Shown: one piece after another, positions 23,599 through 34,954 of the stretch
Numbering within the stretch: position 1 is the first letter of the stretch
Layout of the letters: each line of letters starts with the position of its first letter
Assembly (NCBI GenBank): GCA_905221605.1
Contig: CAJNDS010002101.1
Coordinates: 610,280-674,279 of the forward strand
Source of the DNA: Symbiodinium natans
Lineage: Eukaryota > Sar > Dinophyceae > Suessiales > Symbiodiniaceae
DNA length: 64,000 nucleotides
Reading direction: 5' to 3'
Made by a program: the position numbers and the translations under genes
The notes under the pieces: generated by a model
Database searches by the model: none
Told to the model about the DNA's origin: nothing
What the model saw: the letters and a program-made list of their open reading frames with translations, nothing else

Positions 23599-26208
23599 CT
23601 CTTCCATGGTCGGCCGCTTCTTCGGATCTTTCTGTAGACACATTTCGATGAGGTCTAAGAAGTGGTGCGAAAGCTTCCTTCACATTGTTGAATCACTTGC
23701 GCAGAGCCACAAGTTTCCAGGCCATAAGCTTCCAGTCCCGGCTCTCTTCATCACGGCACACAAAGACAATACGTCCTGTTCGCCTTTGGCGGATCTTTTT
23801 CTATGATAATCTTCATGACCTGATCATGGATTCCAAGTAAGTCTAAGGCATGAGTCACTTTGGCATCATTGTGTTTCGGCCTTCAAAGGATGCATCCTCT
23901 GGTAGGGTGCCTCCCCATTGGCCAGCTCAATGGCGGTGATTCCTGAGAGAACCGTGTGATTGCTTGGTACATAATATGCTTGTCTATGACTTGTGCCTGG
24001 CTAGAACTCACCGAACTTACACATGGGCCACTCCCAGCACATGGAAGTCCAGTTGCCGTAAGACCATATGTCTGCCTTCATCAAAGGCTCTCAAGGGGAC
24101 ATGTGCAGTGTGTGCGTGTGTGCGCACGTACAGTCCAGGCTTGAAATCATGTCCTGCAGAGGAATGGTCACTCACGCACGCGACATGCGCATCCACTTGA
24201 CCCCGCGCCGACCCGCTCCTCCCCGCCCACTTTGTCGCAGCGGAGTTCCCTCCCCAACCCCTCAAACAACCTCACCCCCCCACCCACTGGCGCTGCAAGG
24301 CCTTGCTTCTTGCAACGCACCAAGCTGTGCGAGCCCTGCCCTATCTGCTAGCCCCTACAGAACCTACGACATGAGTTTGACAAGGTCCTTAGTAAAGGTC
24401 ATGATCTTCTGGAAGTACAAGAAGAGGAGTGAATTTATCGAGCCCTGCCTGTTCGTTCCCGGTGCTGATACTTGGAATTGTGTTGCTGACTTGCACACAC
24501 ATTGGACACACATTGGACACACATTGCACACACATTGCACACACATTGGACACACACACACACACATTTTCCAGCCGCTTCTGGCCTTGTAATCATAGCC
24601 ATTGGCCTGCTCTAGTACCTGCGTGAAAGGAACGCGGCAAGAGCGGATGCGTGATCCGCAGTGCGCCAGAGACATTTCGAACCGCACTTGATAGCACCTC
24701 CGGGGCCATCCAGCAAGGAGTGCCAACGAAAGTTTGCCGCTTTTTATCGTCCCTGAGCGAGCTCAAGTCCCTGTACTTCGTGTACAGTGTAGCTGCTTCC
24801 AGCCCCATTTGCCCCCTTACGGCAGCTCTGCAACCCTTGCCTGAGGGGCGCAGCGACGCCAAAGTCTGACAGGAATACCTGACGCTTTGGCTGATATTCT
24901 CCAAGTCTCACCTTTAACTACTGAGATGCTAAGCCGCTAAGCCTGCTTTAAAAGACCGACGTGTTTGTTGGGAGGTCGACTGCACTGACATCGAACAGGA
25001 GCGGAGGGAGGTGGAGAGGCGACTTGGAACCAACAGCCCGTGGTCAGCCTTTGCATCCAAACTGAGAAGGATGTTCCCTGCTTTGAGATCTCTGTGAATC
25101 TGCATGTTGTCGTGAAAGTACTTCACGGCCTGGCAAAGCTCTCTTTTCGCTTTCATGTGCGGAAGTCTCCCATTTTGTAGTAGCCTTGGCAGTCTCTCGC
25201 AGGATGTACGCGATGATGCTCTCATCCTCAAAGCCCATGTGGGTGCAGGTGGCCCGCATCACCTCAGTGCAAGCGCGTGACATGCTGAGTTTCGTTGAAT
25301 GACCCGCGAGCACAAATGGTGGGTCGGAAGAAACAACTCAGATCCCAGCATAAGCGCAGGAGCCACCCTCAAGCAGAGGCATCACCTGTTACAGAGACCA
25401 GACACGTCCTCCAGCTGCAATGACCTACAAGCAAAGTCTCACTGCTGATGAGGCGACAAGTCACAAGCCACATCTGTCTCTTTGCTGGGAATGCCACCTC
25501 GGATGCCCACTTGCTTGCAACGCACACACAAACTCTACATTTCCACGAAGAAATTTGACCAAGGGTCATGGTACGCAATGACATTCTCATGGCGACACAT
25601 CCTCCAGCAGGTACGATGAAGCAAATGGCCGTGAGCTAGGACAGGAAAGAGCGCGAACATCACAGAAGGACAAGAGACTTCATCATCTGCAGCTCTCGCC
25701 GGATCTCTTCCAGGCTCGAATCCGCAAATCTTAGTCCAACAAGCTTGCAGTACTGCAATCTGTAGCAGAATAGGTCTACTATTCAAGTACGCAGCACGCG
25801 TTCTTCGCAACACTCCGACAGCGCCATGGCACTCCTCCAACTCAATGACCTTCACCGCCACGTCGGAACCCGCAGCAGGTCCCTGGTTGACCCGCGCCTT
25901 GCGTACCCTTGCACATCTTCTTCGTGACGTGCAGGCAGCTCTTGCAAGCTCTTGTGACTAGGAAACCGTCACTGGTTCGGGGACATCACATGGTGGGCAC
26001 CCAGTTGAAGCAAGTTGCCTTATACACTGTCGCAAAGGCTCCATGCCCGATGCGAGACAGCAGTGAGTAGCCTTAGGTCAGGGGTCTTTACAGCGAGAGG
26101 ACCAAAGCAAATTCTGAAGCCTCGGAGAGACTGGGCCAGGCAGCCGTCCGCATTGGCCGGCCACTTCGTGGAGGACTCTGAAGGATAGGGGCCTGTTCCC
26201 CCATCCAT
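23599..26208 (-). CDS. STE20/OSR1-SPAK-like serine/threonine kinase, 15 exons resolved
   Basis: Fifteen exons splice in frame to 266 codons of a complete-looking kinase domain: 26145-26208, 26019-26071, 25833-25897, 25682-25729, 25544-25601, 25441-25473, 25185-25262, 25049-25129, 24841-24878, 24698-24752, 24586-24618, 24057-24075, 23881-23942, 23784-23819, 23599-23673. The start is the ATG at 26208. Motifs in order: glycine loop IGHGAFATVYKA; VAVKVIELEE with the ATP-anchoring Lys; helix C LEEIRREL; IHRDLKAGNILL; SDFGVAAPLR; GTPCWMAPE; KADIWSYGITAIELANG; LQKDPKKRP. All catalytic residues are present. GTPCWMAPE together with ADIWSYGITA fits the OSR1/SPAK (FRAY) branch, cytosolic kinases of osmotic and ion-transport signalling. 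Donors: 9 GC, 3 GA, 2 GT. Exons 4-6 have the least certain borders. The C-terminal tail is unresolved. Confidence 0.9.
24494..24570. repeat. 11-bp tandem repeat plus CA run in a kinase intron
   Basis: Five or so CACACATTGGA/CACACATTGCA units followed by (CA)n, inside the intron between kinase exons 24586-24618 and 24057-24075. Confidence 0.9.
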
Positions 26209-26404
26209 GTCGCGGCACCTGCTAAGGCACGAGCAGCGTCCCGGCTTTACGGATCTACTCAGCGTACGCAGTCCCGGATGCACACCTCGCTCCCTGGTGA
26301 ATCGAGGTGAGGGCCCAAGTCTGAAGCCCAACGCTGCAGAAGCTCTCACGAAAGAACCATGCCATGCATGCCGGCTTGCACATCACTGCGGCACAGAGCC
26401 TCCG

Positions 26405-26570
26405 ACTTAACTTGGATAAGAGTACCGTCGCCGGCATTCTCAACAGCTGCAGCGACTGTTGCATAGTTTGCAGAAGGCACCACCTGGACAGCACGGATGA
26501 TGCAACGCGAAAGAATGCGAAAGATGAACCAAATCGCTGCGAGAAGGCATAGAGCAAAAGCGTGGGCCAT
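26405..26570 (-). CDS. Possible first exon with hydrophobic N-terminus
   Basis: An ATG-initiated stretch reads a hydrophobic segment (FALCLLAAIWFIFRIL), then VPSANYATVAAAVENAGDG. The second part resembles the opening of right-handed beta-helix proteins (Y-A-T-I-x-x-A-V-x-x-A-x-D-G). It lies just upstream of the kinase start on the same strand, leaving almost no room for the rest of such a protein, so it may be a remnant or chance. Confidence 0.25.
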
Positions 26571-26739
26571 GACTGTTTCGTCTCATAAGACTAGGACTCT
26601 CACTTGAACCAGACTTTTCCGTCACTTTTAAACCGCCCTTTAGGTTGCCTTCGGGGTTGTGGTTTAGGGCTTGATCGAAGAAGCTGGGATTGGCATGTGT
26701 TGTCCGAGAGCCAGTTGCTCTGGGTTGCCACGTGGTCAG

Positions 26740-27370
26740 TGGTCAGCCCGTAAAGATGTGCTGCTCAGCAAAGTCTAGTGCCGACAGATCCCACTCCTCG
26801 CTTGCAAAACCACAAGCTAGTGTTTGCATTTGGCAAAGGTGTCCCCAGCATCTCGGTTATTTCTGCTGTCTCCCTGTCAAGGCTCCGAGAGTCTACATGT
26901 GCCAGCATCGGAGCCTTTACCGCGCTGCTCTTTGACTCTTGATGTCCATTGGTCACTAGTCGCCCGGAGCATACGGCATGAAGCCACGGCAGCTACAGTA
27001 TGCTGGCATCAGTATGCACCCCTTTTTGACCTGCCAGCGGTTTGGATGTTCAGAGGGGCGCAGCAGCGGTAGAAAAGTAAGACAAAATTGGGAACATGCA
27101 AACACATAACCAGGCACCTCGCAGGCGGACCGAATTGCTGCCGCAACTCACGAGTCCTGGGCCCAGACCCGCCGCAGTGTGTCCAGGTCATCGCACGCCT
27201 CTTTTCCTGTCTCCTCACAGCTCTCCGGCTTCTGTGTCATGTGCAATGGCACTGAGCAATCTCCTGGAGATGTGGAGATGTGTCTCACGCGCAACGAGAG
27301 CCCATCCGAGCACTTAACACATCCTTTTTCTGTCTCGCAAGCAGCGCACTCAAGCTGCCTCGCAGGCATG
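26740..27370 (-). CDS. Unrecognised exons, one cysteine-rich
   Basis: About 27148-27369 reads a Cys-rich stretch (LECAACETEKGCVKCSDGLS, then KPESCEETGKEACDDLDTLR) ending in TGA, with spacing like small extracellular Cys modules. About 26745-26815 reads CGFASEEWDLSALDFAEQHI followed by a stop. Both have the array's strand, but I cannot join them or name a family. The 27179-27436 plus-strand frame is the overlapping alternative. Confidence 0.3.
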
Positions 27371-27870
27371 GAAGGCTCTCGCGGCAGCTACGAAGAAGCT
27401 GAAGCTGAAGAGCTTCTGCGCCAGCAGATTCATTAACTCTCCTCGAAGGAGACATACTCCATTAACGTGAACCGATGTCAGTCAAACACTGAAGCCACTG
27501 ATCTCATTCGACGAAGATCTCCGGAGTCGCCTTCAGAGCCTCCGGAACAGAAATGGACCCTGCTACAATGTGTTCAAGTTGCATCAACAAATATCAACAC
27601 CATTACAAATACTGGAAAGCTGGGCCTTCTCGTACAACTGGGTCTCCAGAGGCTCGAATGCGTCGAGTTTCTCCCATCTGGGACCGTTCTTTGCTGCCTT
27701 GCTGCATTCGACCTCAGCTGCGATCTTGCATTCCGGTTCGCCATATAGCCAAGCGCCGGAGTCTGCTAGCTGCCGTGTCGAGGACTACAGAGGACTAGAG
27801 AGGAGTACCGAGGAGCAAGTTTCATTTGGTCCACCTTGAGGCTGCCATCCCGGCCTGGGAGAAAGAAAGA

Positions 27871-27935
27871 GAGACGCGAAGACGCAAAGACGCAAAGACG
27901 CAAAGACGCAAAGACGCAAAGACGCACTCACGCAC
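27871..27935. repeat. 8-bp tandem repeat (GACGCAAA)
   Basis: Seven or so copies of GACGCAAA. Confidence 0.9.
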
Positions 27936-28465
27936 GCGTCTCGCATCTCGCAGAGGCCTATGGCTTACATGAAAGCCCGGAGGTGAGACCCGAGCCGAGG
28001 GGGTGTTGACCTGCTTTCTTGTCTCGCACCAAGCATCGCTCCTTGCAGTGGCCCGTCGTGACGCTATGCCCTGTTCTGTTTGTCCTGGCTGTTTAGGCCT
28101 GAGCCCCACCCGGGACGTCAGCCCGTGCATGCTTCACAGTGTACCTTCCCCGCCCCCCACAGCGCAGCCCGAAAACAACCTGGCCCAGCCTACCCCTGAA
28201 GGCTCACTTCGGTTCGCAGTGACAGTGCCCTACTGGCACAAGTCGAATTGCAAGCAGGCCGCCCGACCAGGTAACCCCATCACAAGCTGGCCCGGCCAAG
28301 GACCTGCAGCTTTAGACTTTTACGTGTCGTAACGAGCTGCAGCATCAAGATCAAGACTCTTCGCAAGCTCTTCGCAAGCTTAGCGAGCTCGCCTGCGCTG
28401 TCCTAAGCTGCCAGAATTGGGATGACATGTGGTTCCTCTGCCCCAGAGGCAAAATCCGCAACCAC

Positions 28466-28532
28466 TGGAGTCACTCTGAGACACTCTGAGTCACTCTGAG
28501 TCACTCGGAGTCACTCGGAGTCACTCTTGAGT
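28466..28532. repeat. 10-bp tandem repeat (GTCACTCTGA)
   Basis: Six to seven copies of a decamer with a G/T variant in the later units. Confidence 0.9.
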
Positions 28533-29459
28533 GCAGCTGAGCTGCGTTGAAGGACCACGGCATTGCCTGCTTGCCAGAGACGTCGCAGACGTGTGTCTGC
28601 ACCATGCCCCCCTCGACGAGCTGCGTGACCAGGCACTGGTCCGTGTTCCAGCTCCTGGGTTTCGGGAGTGCCACGTGGGACTCTCAATCTGCTGCCACGA
28701 TAGCCGAGCAACCCGATTGCGGAGCAGCACTTGCCAGTCTTGGGATCTCGATTCCTTGCGGACTTCGGCATCGGAAAGGTCACGAGAAGATTCCCTTCCA
28801 CTGAGTGCGAGTCCGCGCGTGCCATTTCTGGGCCTGAGCAAAAGGCAAAAGCTGGAAAAGCTGGGCTGATACGCTACCATCTGTGGTTTAGGATGGCTGG
28901 CCTCAGGATGCAATCCACGCATGGTGGTCATTGGCATGTTGCATGGAAGCAAAGCTGCCTGTCCTCGCGAGAAGGAAACCAGGGATGCAACAGCGACGGG
29001 AGCCACGAACACGAATTTAGATACAGGCAGCACGGCTTGTCATCGCGTGGCGTTCATGTTGACACACACACACAAACACAATCCCTGTGACTGTCGCAAA
29101 GAACCAAGATGGCGACCAGTGACACTTCTGAAACGAGCGCCAGAACGATCCAAAGACCACGACAGTTATGAGGCGATCGTGACCCCGACACGCCTGACTC
29201 CTGTAACTGTCAGCTGCTTTTGACTAGCGAAGACAAGTTCTGTGACATAGAGCGGTGCCACAACCATGCCAGACGACAGGGTTTCCGAGCTACAACCCAC
29301 GCGATCGACGCGCGACGCGTCAACACACCAACATACCCCAACCACCCGCCCACAGGCCCCAGGCCTTAAAACGACAATCAATGAAAGGGAAACGGGAGAT
29401 GGATGAGAATGAAATGAGAAAGGGAAGAGACATGAGAGGCATTGAGCACAGCTCAAGGA

Positions 29460-30175
29460 TCCCGAGGAAACTCCGAAACTCCTGAGCCAGAAGGGTGCGT
29501 TCCCATCGGTCCCAAATAGGTCAGGCATTTGCCAGACTTGACCTCCGTGCCAGGGCTTGTTTTTCGGCTCTGCACAGCTCTGCTCTTGGGAAATGCGTGA
29601 GTCCATGTGAGATTTCTAAATTCTGTTGGATCTCGGCTTGCTGCCGCTCGCAGCTTGAACACCTCTTTCGGTAGTAACCCACCCTCGGTGTAGATCTCAC
29701 CTCGCTTGAGGTACACATGAGCAAAAAAGCAGCCTGCCACTTGTTAAGGTTGAGGGCTGGGCGAAACCGCCACAGGAACCATGCGAAGGGTCGGCACTGC
29801 AATCCTCAAAATCACCAGGCATAGTTGCAAGCCACATGCTAAAATGAGAACCTGACACGTGCGCACCGACAAACGACAGCCAAGATGCGGTTTTTGACCT
29901 CTTCGAAGTTGCTGACATCACGGTTGAGGTCTACCTGCCCATGTCGCTCGCAAACAGAGGGTGTGTGTCACGGTCTGCTTGGTGCCTGCGACTGCTGGCC
30001 GTCCAGCAGACCTGCCCGGCAAGCTTCAAGACCCCTTTTACTGAAGCAATGCAGCACCAGTACAGCTGACAATGCTTACCTGAGAGTCTGACCCACATAT
30101 GACATTGCGGGATACTGAGCAGCTTTGTTGCGGAAGTCATCAAACCATGCCAGCACAGCGCGTGCCTCGGCATCT
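29460..30175 (-). CDS. Unrecognised gene, at least three exons
   Basis: Exon 30080-30175 has a clean acceptor (AACAG) and a canonical GTAAGC donor, and reads EARAVLAWFDDFRNKAAQYP then AMSYVGQTL. Exon 29852-29934 (acceptor GGGCAG, donor GTTCTC) reads VDLNRDVSNFEEVKNRILAV. About 29470-29725 is open with FAHVYLKRGEIYTEGGLLPK. They are co-oriented and properly bordered, but the first two do not join directly in frame, so an exon between them is missing from my model. No family is recognised. Confidence 0.45.
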
Positions 30176-30294
30176 CTGTTTTACCGGGAACATGGATGGT
30201 CAACTCTTCGGAGCTGTTGCTGTTGTGTCCAACGTGGCATGCTTCCCGGTCAATCTTTGCCCTATGTGACTTTTTCATCTATAACAACCTTCTT

Positions 30295-30780
30295 GAGTTC
30301 TTTGCTTCCGCGCGTTTGTATGGTGCTTATGCGACTATTTATTGAATAGTCCGTTATATGACCATACTCCTTCTCTACCATATACTAGAGATCACAGCTT
30401 TGAAAGCTGGCATGACTCGTGCTAGTGTCAGAGCTCATTTTTAGCTTGGGTCGACAACCAATTCAGATCGCCAACAACTAAAAGCTGCCAGATTAGAAAT
30501 CAAAGTCGAAAAGCGCAAAAGCAATTTCAATCGGAGTTGCAATGACCTCCCTCCCTGGTTTACTAAACCCAAACAATTGGAGTCGTTGGGTCACCCAAAG
30601 ATGCGGTGTGGATGTCACATGATGTCATAATATACGTATGTCATAGCAGGTGCACCTGGCTTGGGACTCAGTGTGTAAATCCCCTCGACAAAGATGTGAA
30701 AGGCTTGGCTCTTTTGGTGCAAGCAACAACACTCATGGCACCTTTGTGTATGGAGTCCGCCCACATGCCCAGCAAATTAC
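30295..30780. other. Intergenic, A/T-richer
   Basis: No coding signal recognised. This is probably the 3' flank of the glycosyltransferase gene to its right. Confidence 0.3.
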
Positions 30781-30789
30781 GGTTTCAGA

Positions 30790-32775
30790 ACTCTCCGCGG
30801 CAAGTCGGGCCTTGTTCTTCACCGAGTCCACCCCGGAGACCTCATAATTTTGTACCGTGCGCGGATCCTCCCTCCTTAGACCACTGGACGTGGGCTCAGA
30901 GACGAGGAGAGCGAGGCAGAAAATGCACATCCAGCCGCGTGTCTTTCGCCACATGTGAGCGACAAAAGCATTCGGCAGCGAAACAATCTCGCCACCGCAC
31001 AGCCACGACCTCAGTGACCTCAGCGTGAAGAGGAAGAAGAAGCGACATGCACTTGAGAACTAGCCGCAACGTTGAGGAGCTCACTGGTCAACATTCTCCC
31101 CACCCCAGCCACTCATTCCATCATCATATCCTGAAAAAGGTCGCCCTACTTCAGCAAGATGGGCTCTCAATCACCAGAAGGCCAAGCACCTCCTGTTTCA
31201 TTCCACCAGCGTTTCGAGATCCCAAGCAAGCCGCCCGACAGGACAGGCATGAATGGTGTAGTGCTCTCCTTGTCAACCGAGTAGGGGGTACAGAGGCCAG
31301 AGGCCGCCAGAGGCCGCCAGAGGCCAGCGAAACAAAGGGAAGAAACTCTGCAACGAATTCTGGCACCCACATACACTCTTGTCAGATAACTTCGGTGCAA
31401 GTTAGCTTCAACCCACTTGAAGTCTGCGTCCCAAGTGAGGTAACCTTTGCATGGCTGGTGCATCACGCAAGTTGGACTTGATACAAAACGACATGCATTC
31501 ACGACGGGCGGCACTTCGCAAAGCCTTGGTTGCGATTTACCTCCTTCCAGGTGTCGATGTCAAGATTGGTTATGACCTGACTATACTTCTCTGAGACACT
31601 CTTTTTAGCGCATGTTTGGGGGTTGGTGCGAGTTTGATCAAGTACAGTCGCCCAGATGCTGAGATCACGGCAGGAACAACAATGCGGCGGTAGTTCGTAG
31701 CAATGCTTTCCAAGAACTCTCGATACCAAGAGTCCTACCGTAGCGCAGCACTCCCTTGCGACGTACTTCGATTCTGCACACACACACACACACACTTTCT
31801 TCAACAGAATTCGCCTGTGGGGCAACGTGGCAATCGAAGAATACGATGACATCGCCAGAAGCTTTGGCTGCACCTCAAGGGGGCCATGATGTGCCATGAT
31901 GTGCCGTGATGTGCCATGCCTGCAAAGCGCCAGCTACGAGATACAAATCCCCAAGTGGCCCAAGCCTGCAGACTTCGCACCCATGAGGCCCACGGCTTTC
32001 TTGTGGCGAACAAGCTTGACAGGATACCTATAGCAGCGGCTGGTGCAGCTCGAGAGATAGAAGTCTTTTGCTACCTGTAGCTCTGGCTTCTTGTAGCTTG
32101 AAGGATCAAAATTGATGAAAACAGCCGGCAAGTAGCTCTTTGCGAAACTCTTGAGTGATGAAGTCCTGCGGGCATGTGAAATGAAAAGTTCAAGACCCGC
32201 ACATCAAAAGATCCTTCTCCAGAGGCGGCTGGCTGCCATCATCTACAACCTCACAAGATATCATTGACTCACAATCTCACTCTCCGGACTCGGAGGAAAT
32301 TTGCTCCGAGACGCCACGATGTCTTCCAGAATGCCACCGCCAATCCCGCCAGGAACCGAATCCGCAACTGACATGACCGTCCTGCGCTCAGATCGGGGCC
32401 GGCAGACTGCATCGTTATCTTAATCATCACCATCATCATCATCATCAGCAGCAGCAGCACTGACGCCACACACGTGCTGCCAACAAGAGGGAACATGTTG
32501 ATCCGTGTTCAGGCCGAGAGTCTTCTTGGCGAAAAGCCCCTCGCCCGCGCAAGGCAAGACCACTGAGAGCGTCTTCGGATTCCACTTGTAGGGGCCGTCC
32601 TGCCGGACAGTGTGGAGATGTATGGAGGAGTCTGGAGATCGGGTTCAGCAGCCAATCCACCAATGCAGATGAACTCCTGAACCACGGGCACTTTCTTTGC
32701 CTTGGTCTGTGCCGGCTTCTTCGTCTTCACCACTTCCTTGACCTTGTTGACACGAGCTTTAGCTCCGACTGATCC
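30790..32775 (-). CDS. Polypeptide N-acetylgalactosaminyltransferase-like glycosyltransferase
   Basis: A GT-A fold enzyme of the ppGalNAc-T (GT27) type, expected in the secretory pathway, where it starts O-glycans from UDP-GalNAc. Exons that join in frame: 32523-32599 (TLSVVLPCAGEGLFAKK), 32315-32381 (VMSVADSVPGG), 32214-32249 (VVDDGSQPPLEK), 31966-32027 (PVKLVRHKKAVGLMGAK), 31815-31861 (ASGDVIVFFDCHVAPQ), 31669-31734 (WYREFLESIATNYRRIVVP), 31541-31576 (VITNLDIDTWKE), 31193-31268 (VLSGGLLGISKRWWNETG), 31085-31130 (GYDDGMSGWGGENVDQ), from 31009 (SWLCGGEIVSLPNAFVAHMW), and near 30800-30870 (NKARLAAE). Between 31541 and 31268 lies a GYLTWDADFKWVE exon. The family's D-x-H metal site appears as DCH, and WGGEN plus the later VAH are present. 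The lysine-rich stretch at 32650-32775 precedes the catalytic domain. The membrane anchor and a C-terminal lectin domain are not found. Confidence 0.85.
31296..31327. repeat. 10-bp tandem repeat (CAGAGGCCGC)
   Basis: About three decamer copies inside an intron of the glycosyltransferase gene. Confidence 0.85.
31880..31921. repeat. 10-bp tandem repeat (CATGATGTGC)
   Basis: About four decamer copies inside the intron between exons 31966-32027 and 31815-31861 of the glycosyltransferase gene. Confidence 0.85.
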
Positions 32776-33275
32776 TTTGATGGTCCCCTTAACCTGCCTA
32801 TCTGCAAAGTTCGGTGAGGCGTGACTGCACGACTCCCTGCTGCATCCCAGATGCTGGCTTATCACCGGCACTTGTGCCGTCCAAGTTACCTGTCTCCTGA
32901 AGCGACTTTCCAAAAAATTGGTGCCGGCAAGAAAGCAAAGCATCAGAACGTATCAGAACTCAAAACGCGCAGTCGCCTCTGTGACGCCTGCAGCTGACTG
33001 CGAGCTTTCAGCACCTGTGATTGTCGCCCTATCATCTATGCTGAGCTTGACAAGTCTCACGGCACGGAAGTTAACGACTTGAGATTTTTGAAGGCCATGC
33101 CTTGTCTTGTAGAACCGCTCGCGGCCACGACAAGGGCAACTACCAGTACCTCGAGGCCAAGCACACTGATTCAGTCATTGAAAGCAGCATAGTGATAGAA
33201 TAGACTAATCAACCTCCACAAAGGCATTCAATCCTCTCCCATTCAACCCGAGGCCAGGCACCAATACTCCTACGA

Positions 33276-33472
33276 TCAGCGCAACATACGTAGACCACAT
33301 AGACCCAGCCGGGGCCCCCGTGGCCTGAGGTCAGCAAAGGCAGCAACACACTCGGATCCAGCTGCTCCAGGCACTAACTCTACGCTGGTTCCAGCCTTCT
33401 CCTCCCCACTTGCGCTTTTTGCTGATGCTTTGGGCTTTGCCTGACTGGATGGCAGGCGAAACTCCACCATCT
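33276..33472 (-). CDS. Possible first exon of the glycosyltransferase gene
   Basis: An ATG-initiated frame begins MVEFRLPSSQAKPKASAKSA and goes on with GEEKAGTSVELVPGAAG. It is Lys/Ala/Ser-rich, like the linker at 32650-32775, and co-oriented. The intervening join is not established. Confidence 0.3.
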
Positions 33473-33479
33473 AACATCC

Positions 33480-34950
33480 TGGAACATCTTCCAGCTTCGA
33501 GCCTTCGCCATCGCCACAGAGCCCAAGCTGATAAAAGCTCTGCGGCTTGACAGCTTCTCTGGTCAGCTCACCGCAATCTCATTGTTAAAGAACACATGGC
33601 CATGGCTTTCTCGCAATGGACTGAATTCCTAAACACTCGATTTCTTCTGCTCACACTTTCGCTGCGGGTATGTACGATTCTGACATCTGGTGGTGCTTTA
33701 ACTAGCAGTGACTAGAACAAGCAAGCAAGCCACGAACAAAATGAAATTGTATTTCTGTCCCGAACCTGACGCTTTTGCTGCAACCAAATCGCGGGGCATC
33801 AGCTGTATCGCGCACTCTCGCACTCTCTCGTGCTCGCTCGTACTCCCCATGTCACGAAGACCTCAGAAGCACCAAGGTCCAGGCCATGCTGCGACCGAAA
33901 ATGAGGAGCAAGGCTTAGCAGGGCCTGACACAACACGGCAGCGGCAGCAGCAGCAGCAGCAGCAACAGCAGCAGAAAGTCGCACAATCTGTACACACGGT
34001 TGACCAACAGCATTCTGGATCCATTAGACAAGAAAACCTCCCGTGCAACTGGCCTCAGCTTCAACATCACATACCACGCACATCTGCAAGGAGACTGTGC
34101 TGGTGTGTGCTGCCTGCTAAACGCCTACCTTAGCCACCTTATCAGGCACATTGTCTGACTTAAACTGTGCAGCCATGGCATCGCTTCGTTTCACTTGTAA
34201 CGTGGCATCATCCGACCATCTCATGTCACGTCCACGGTACAACTGCACAATAGAACAAGATTACCTCCTCTTGACACAGGTGGTTGTTGCACACAGCAAA
34301 GTGACACGATGTACTGAGCGTCGCTGCCTGATCTTGGAAAAAACTACGGCCAAGGAATGCTAAGGATATGCGTATATGTTCATGTACTGCTTTAAACTTA
34401 TATTTTTTCATGTTCTGTGCCGAAATACGAGCAGATATGAGCAGCATGAGAAGATTCGGGATGGCCAAAGTGAGATTAGGACCCGTTTTTTCGATGAATC
34501 AAACGAAAGGCGGCGACTGCGTCCTCTGTTGCACGAAGAGGTTCCCTTGGCCTGTTCTATGTACACGCAACGTATCATCCAAGTACAAGAGATCGAAGTA
34601 GGGTTGTGGCGGCGGCTTCCTGGACAGAGCACCCCACGCTCAGCCATGTGCACTCGCAGCTCACACATGACTACACATGCTTCGAAGCGCTTGAAGCAGT
34701 TTGGGCATCGCTTGGCCTGGTGAAGAAGGACAGCACCCTTGTCAGAAACGGGCCCGGCACTGGCAGTGTCAGTGTCAACCGACGGCTGCCAAGCGGGATG
34801 CCGAAAAACTTTGTAACTCTCGCACGTACACATCCTCAGTCTTGAGCGCTGAATACACGAGGTCATACTCCAATACAGACATGAAAGCAGGATAGATATC
34901 ACCAGCGACACTGCCCGTATCACCGCTGTTATCACCCAAAGCAACTAGAT
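33480..34950. other. Unassigned, includes a CAG microsatellite
   Basis: A (CAG)n tract of about 12 units with CAA interruptions lies at about 33938-33976. About 34790-34850 on the complementary strand may hold a C-terminal exon of the fibrillin gene, but two frames compete. Nothing else is supported. Confidence 0.4.
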
Positions 34951-34954
34951 ACAC

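Larger units (their letters stand above)
27440..29440. other. Mostly unassigned
   Basis: Apart from the repeats at 27871 and 28466, one complementary-strand stretch at about 28545-28675 reads WNTDQCLVTQLVEGGMVQTH and PWSFNAAQ, plausible for an exon. On the plus strand at about 28745-28775 a kinase-like ADFGIGKV occurs without supporting motifs. No gene is supported. Confidence 0.25.

Noticed and set aside
28731-28800. Plus-strand kinase, from ADFGIGKV
   Set aside because: No HRD, APE or glycine-loop motif on the same strand nearby, and opposite to the array. Treated as chance or an isolated remnant.
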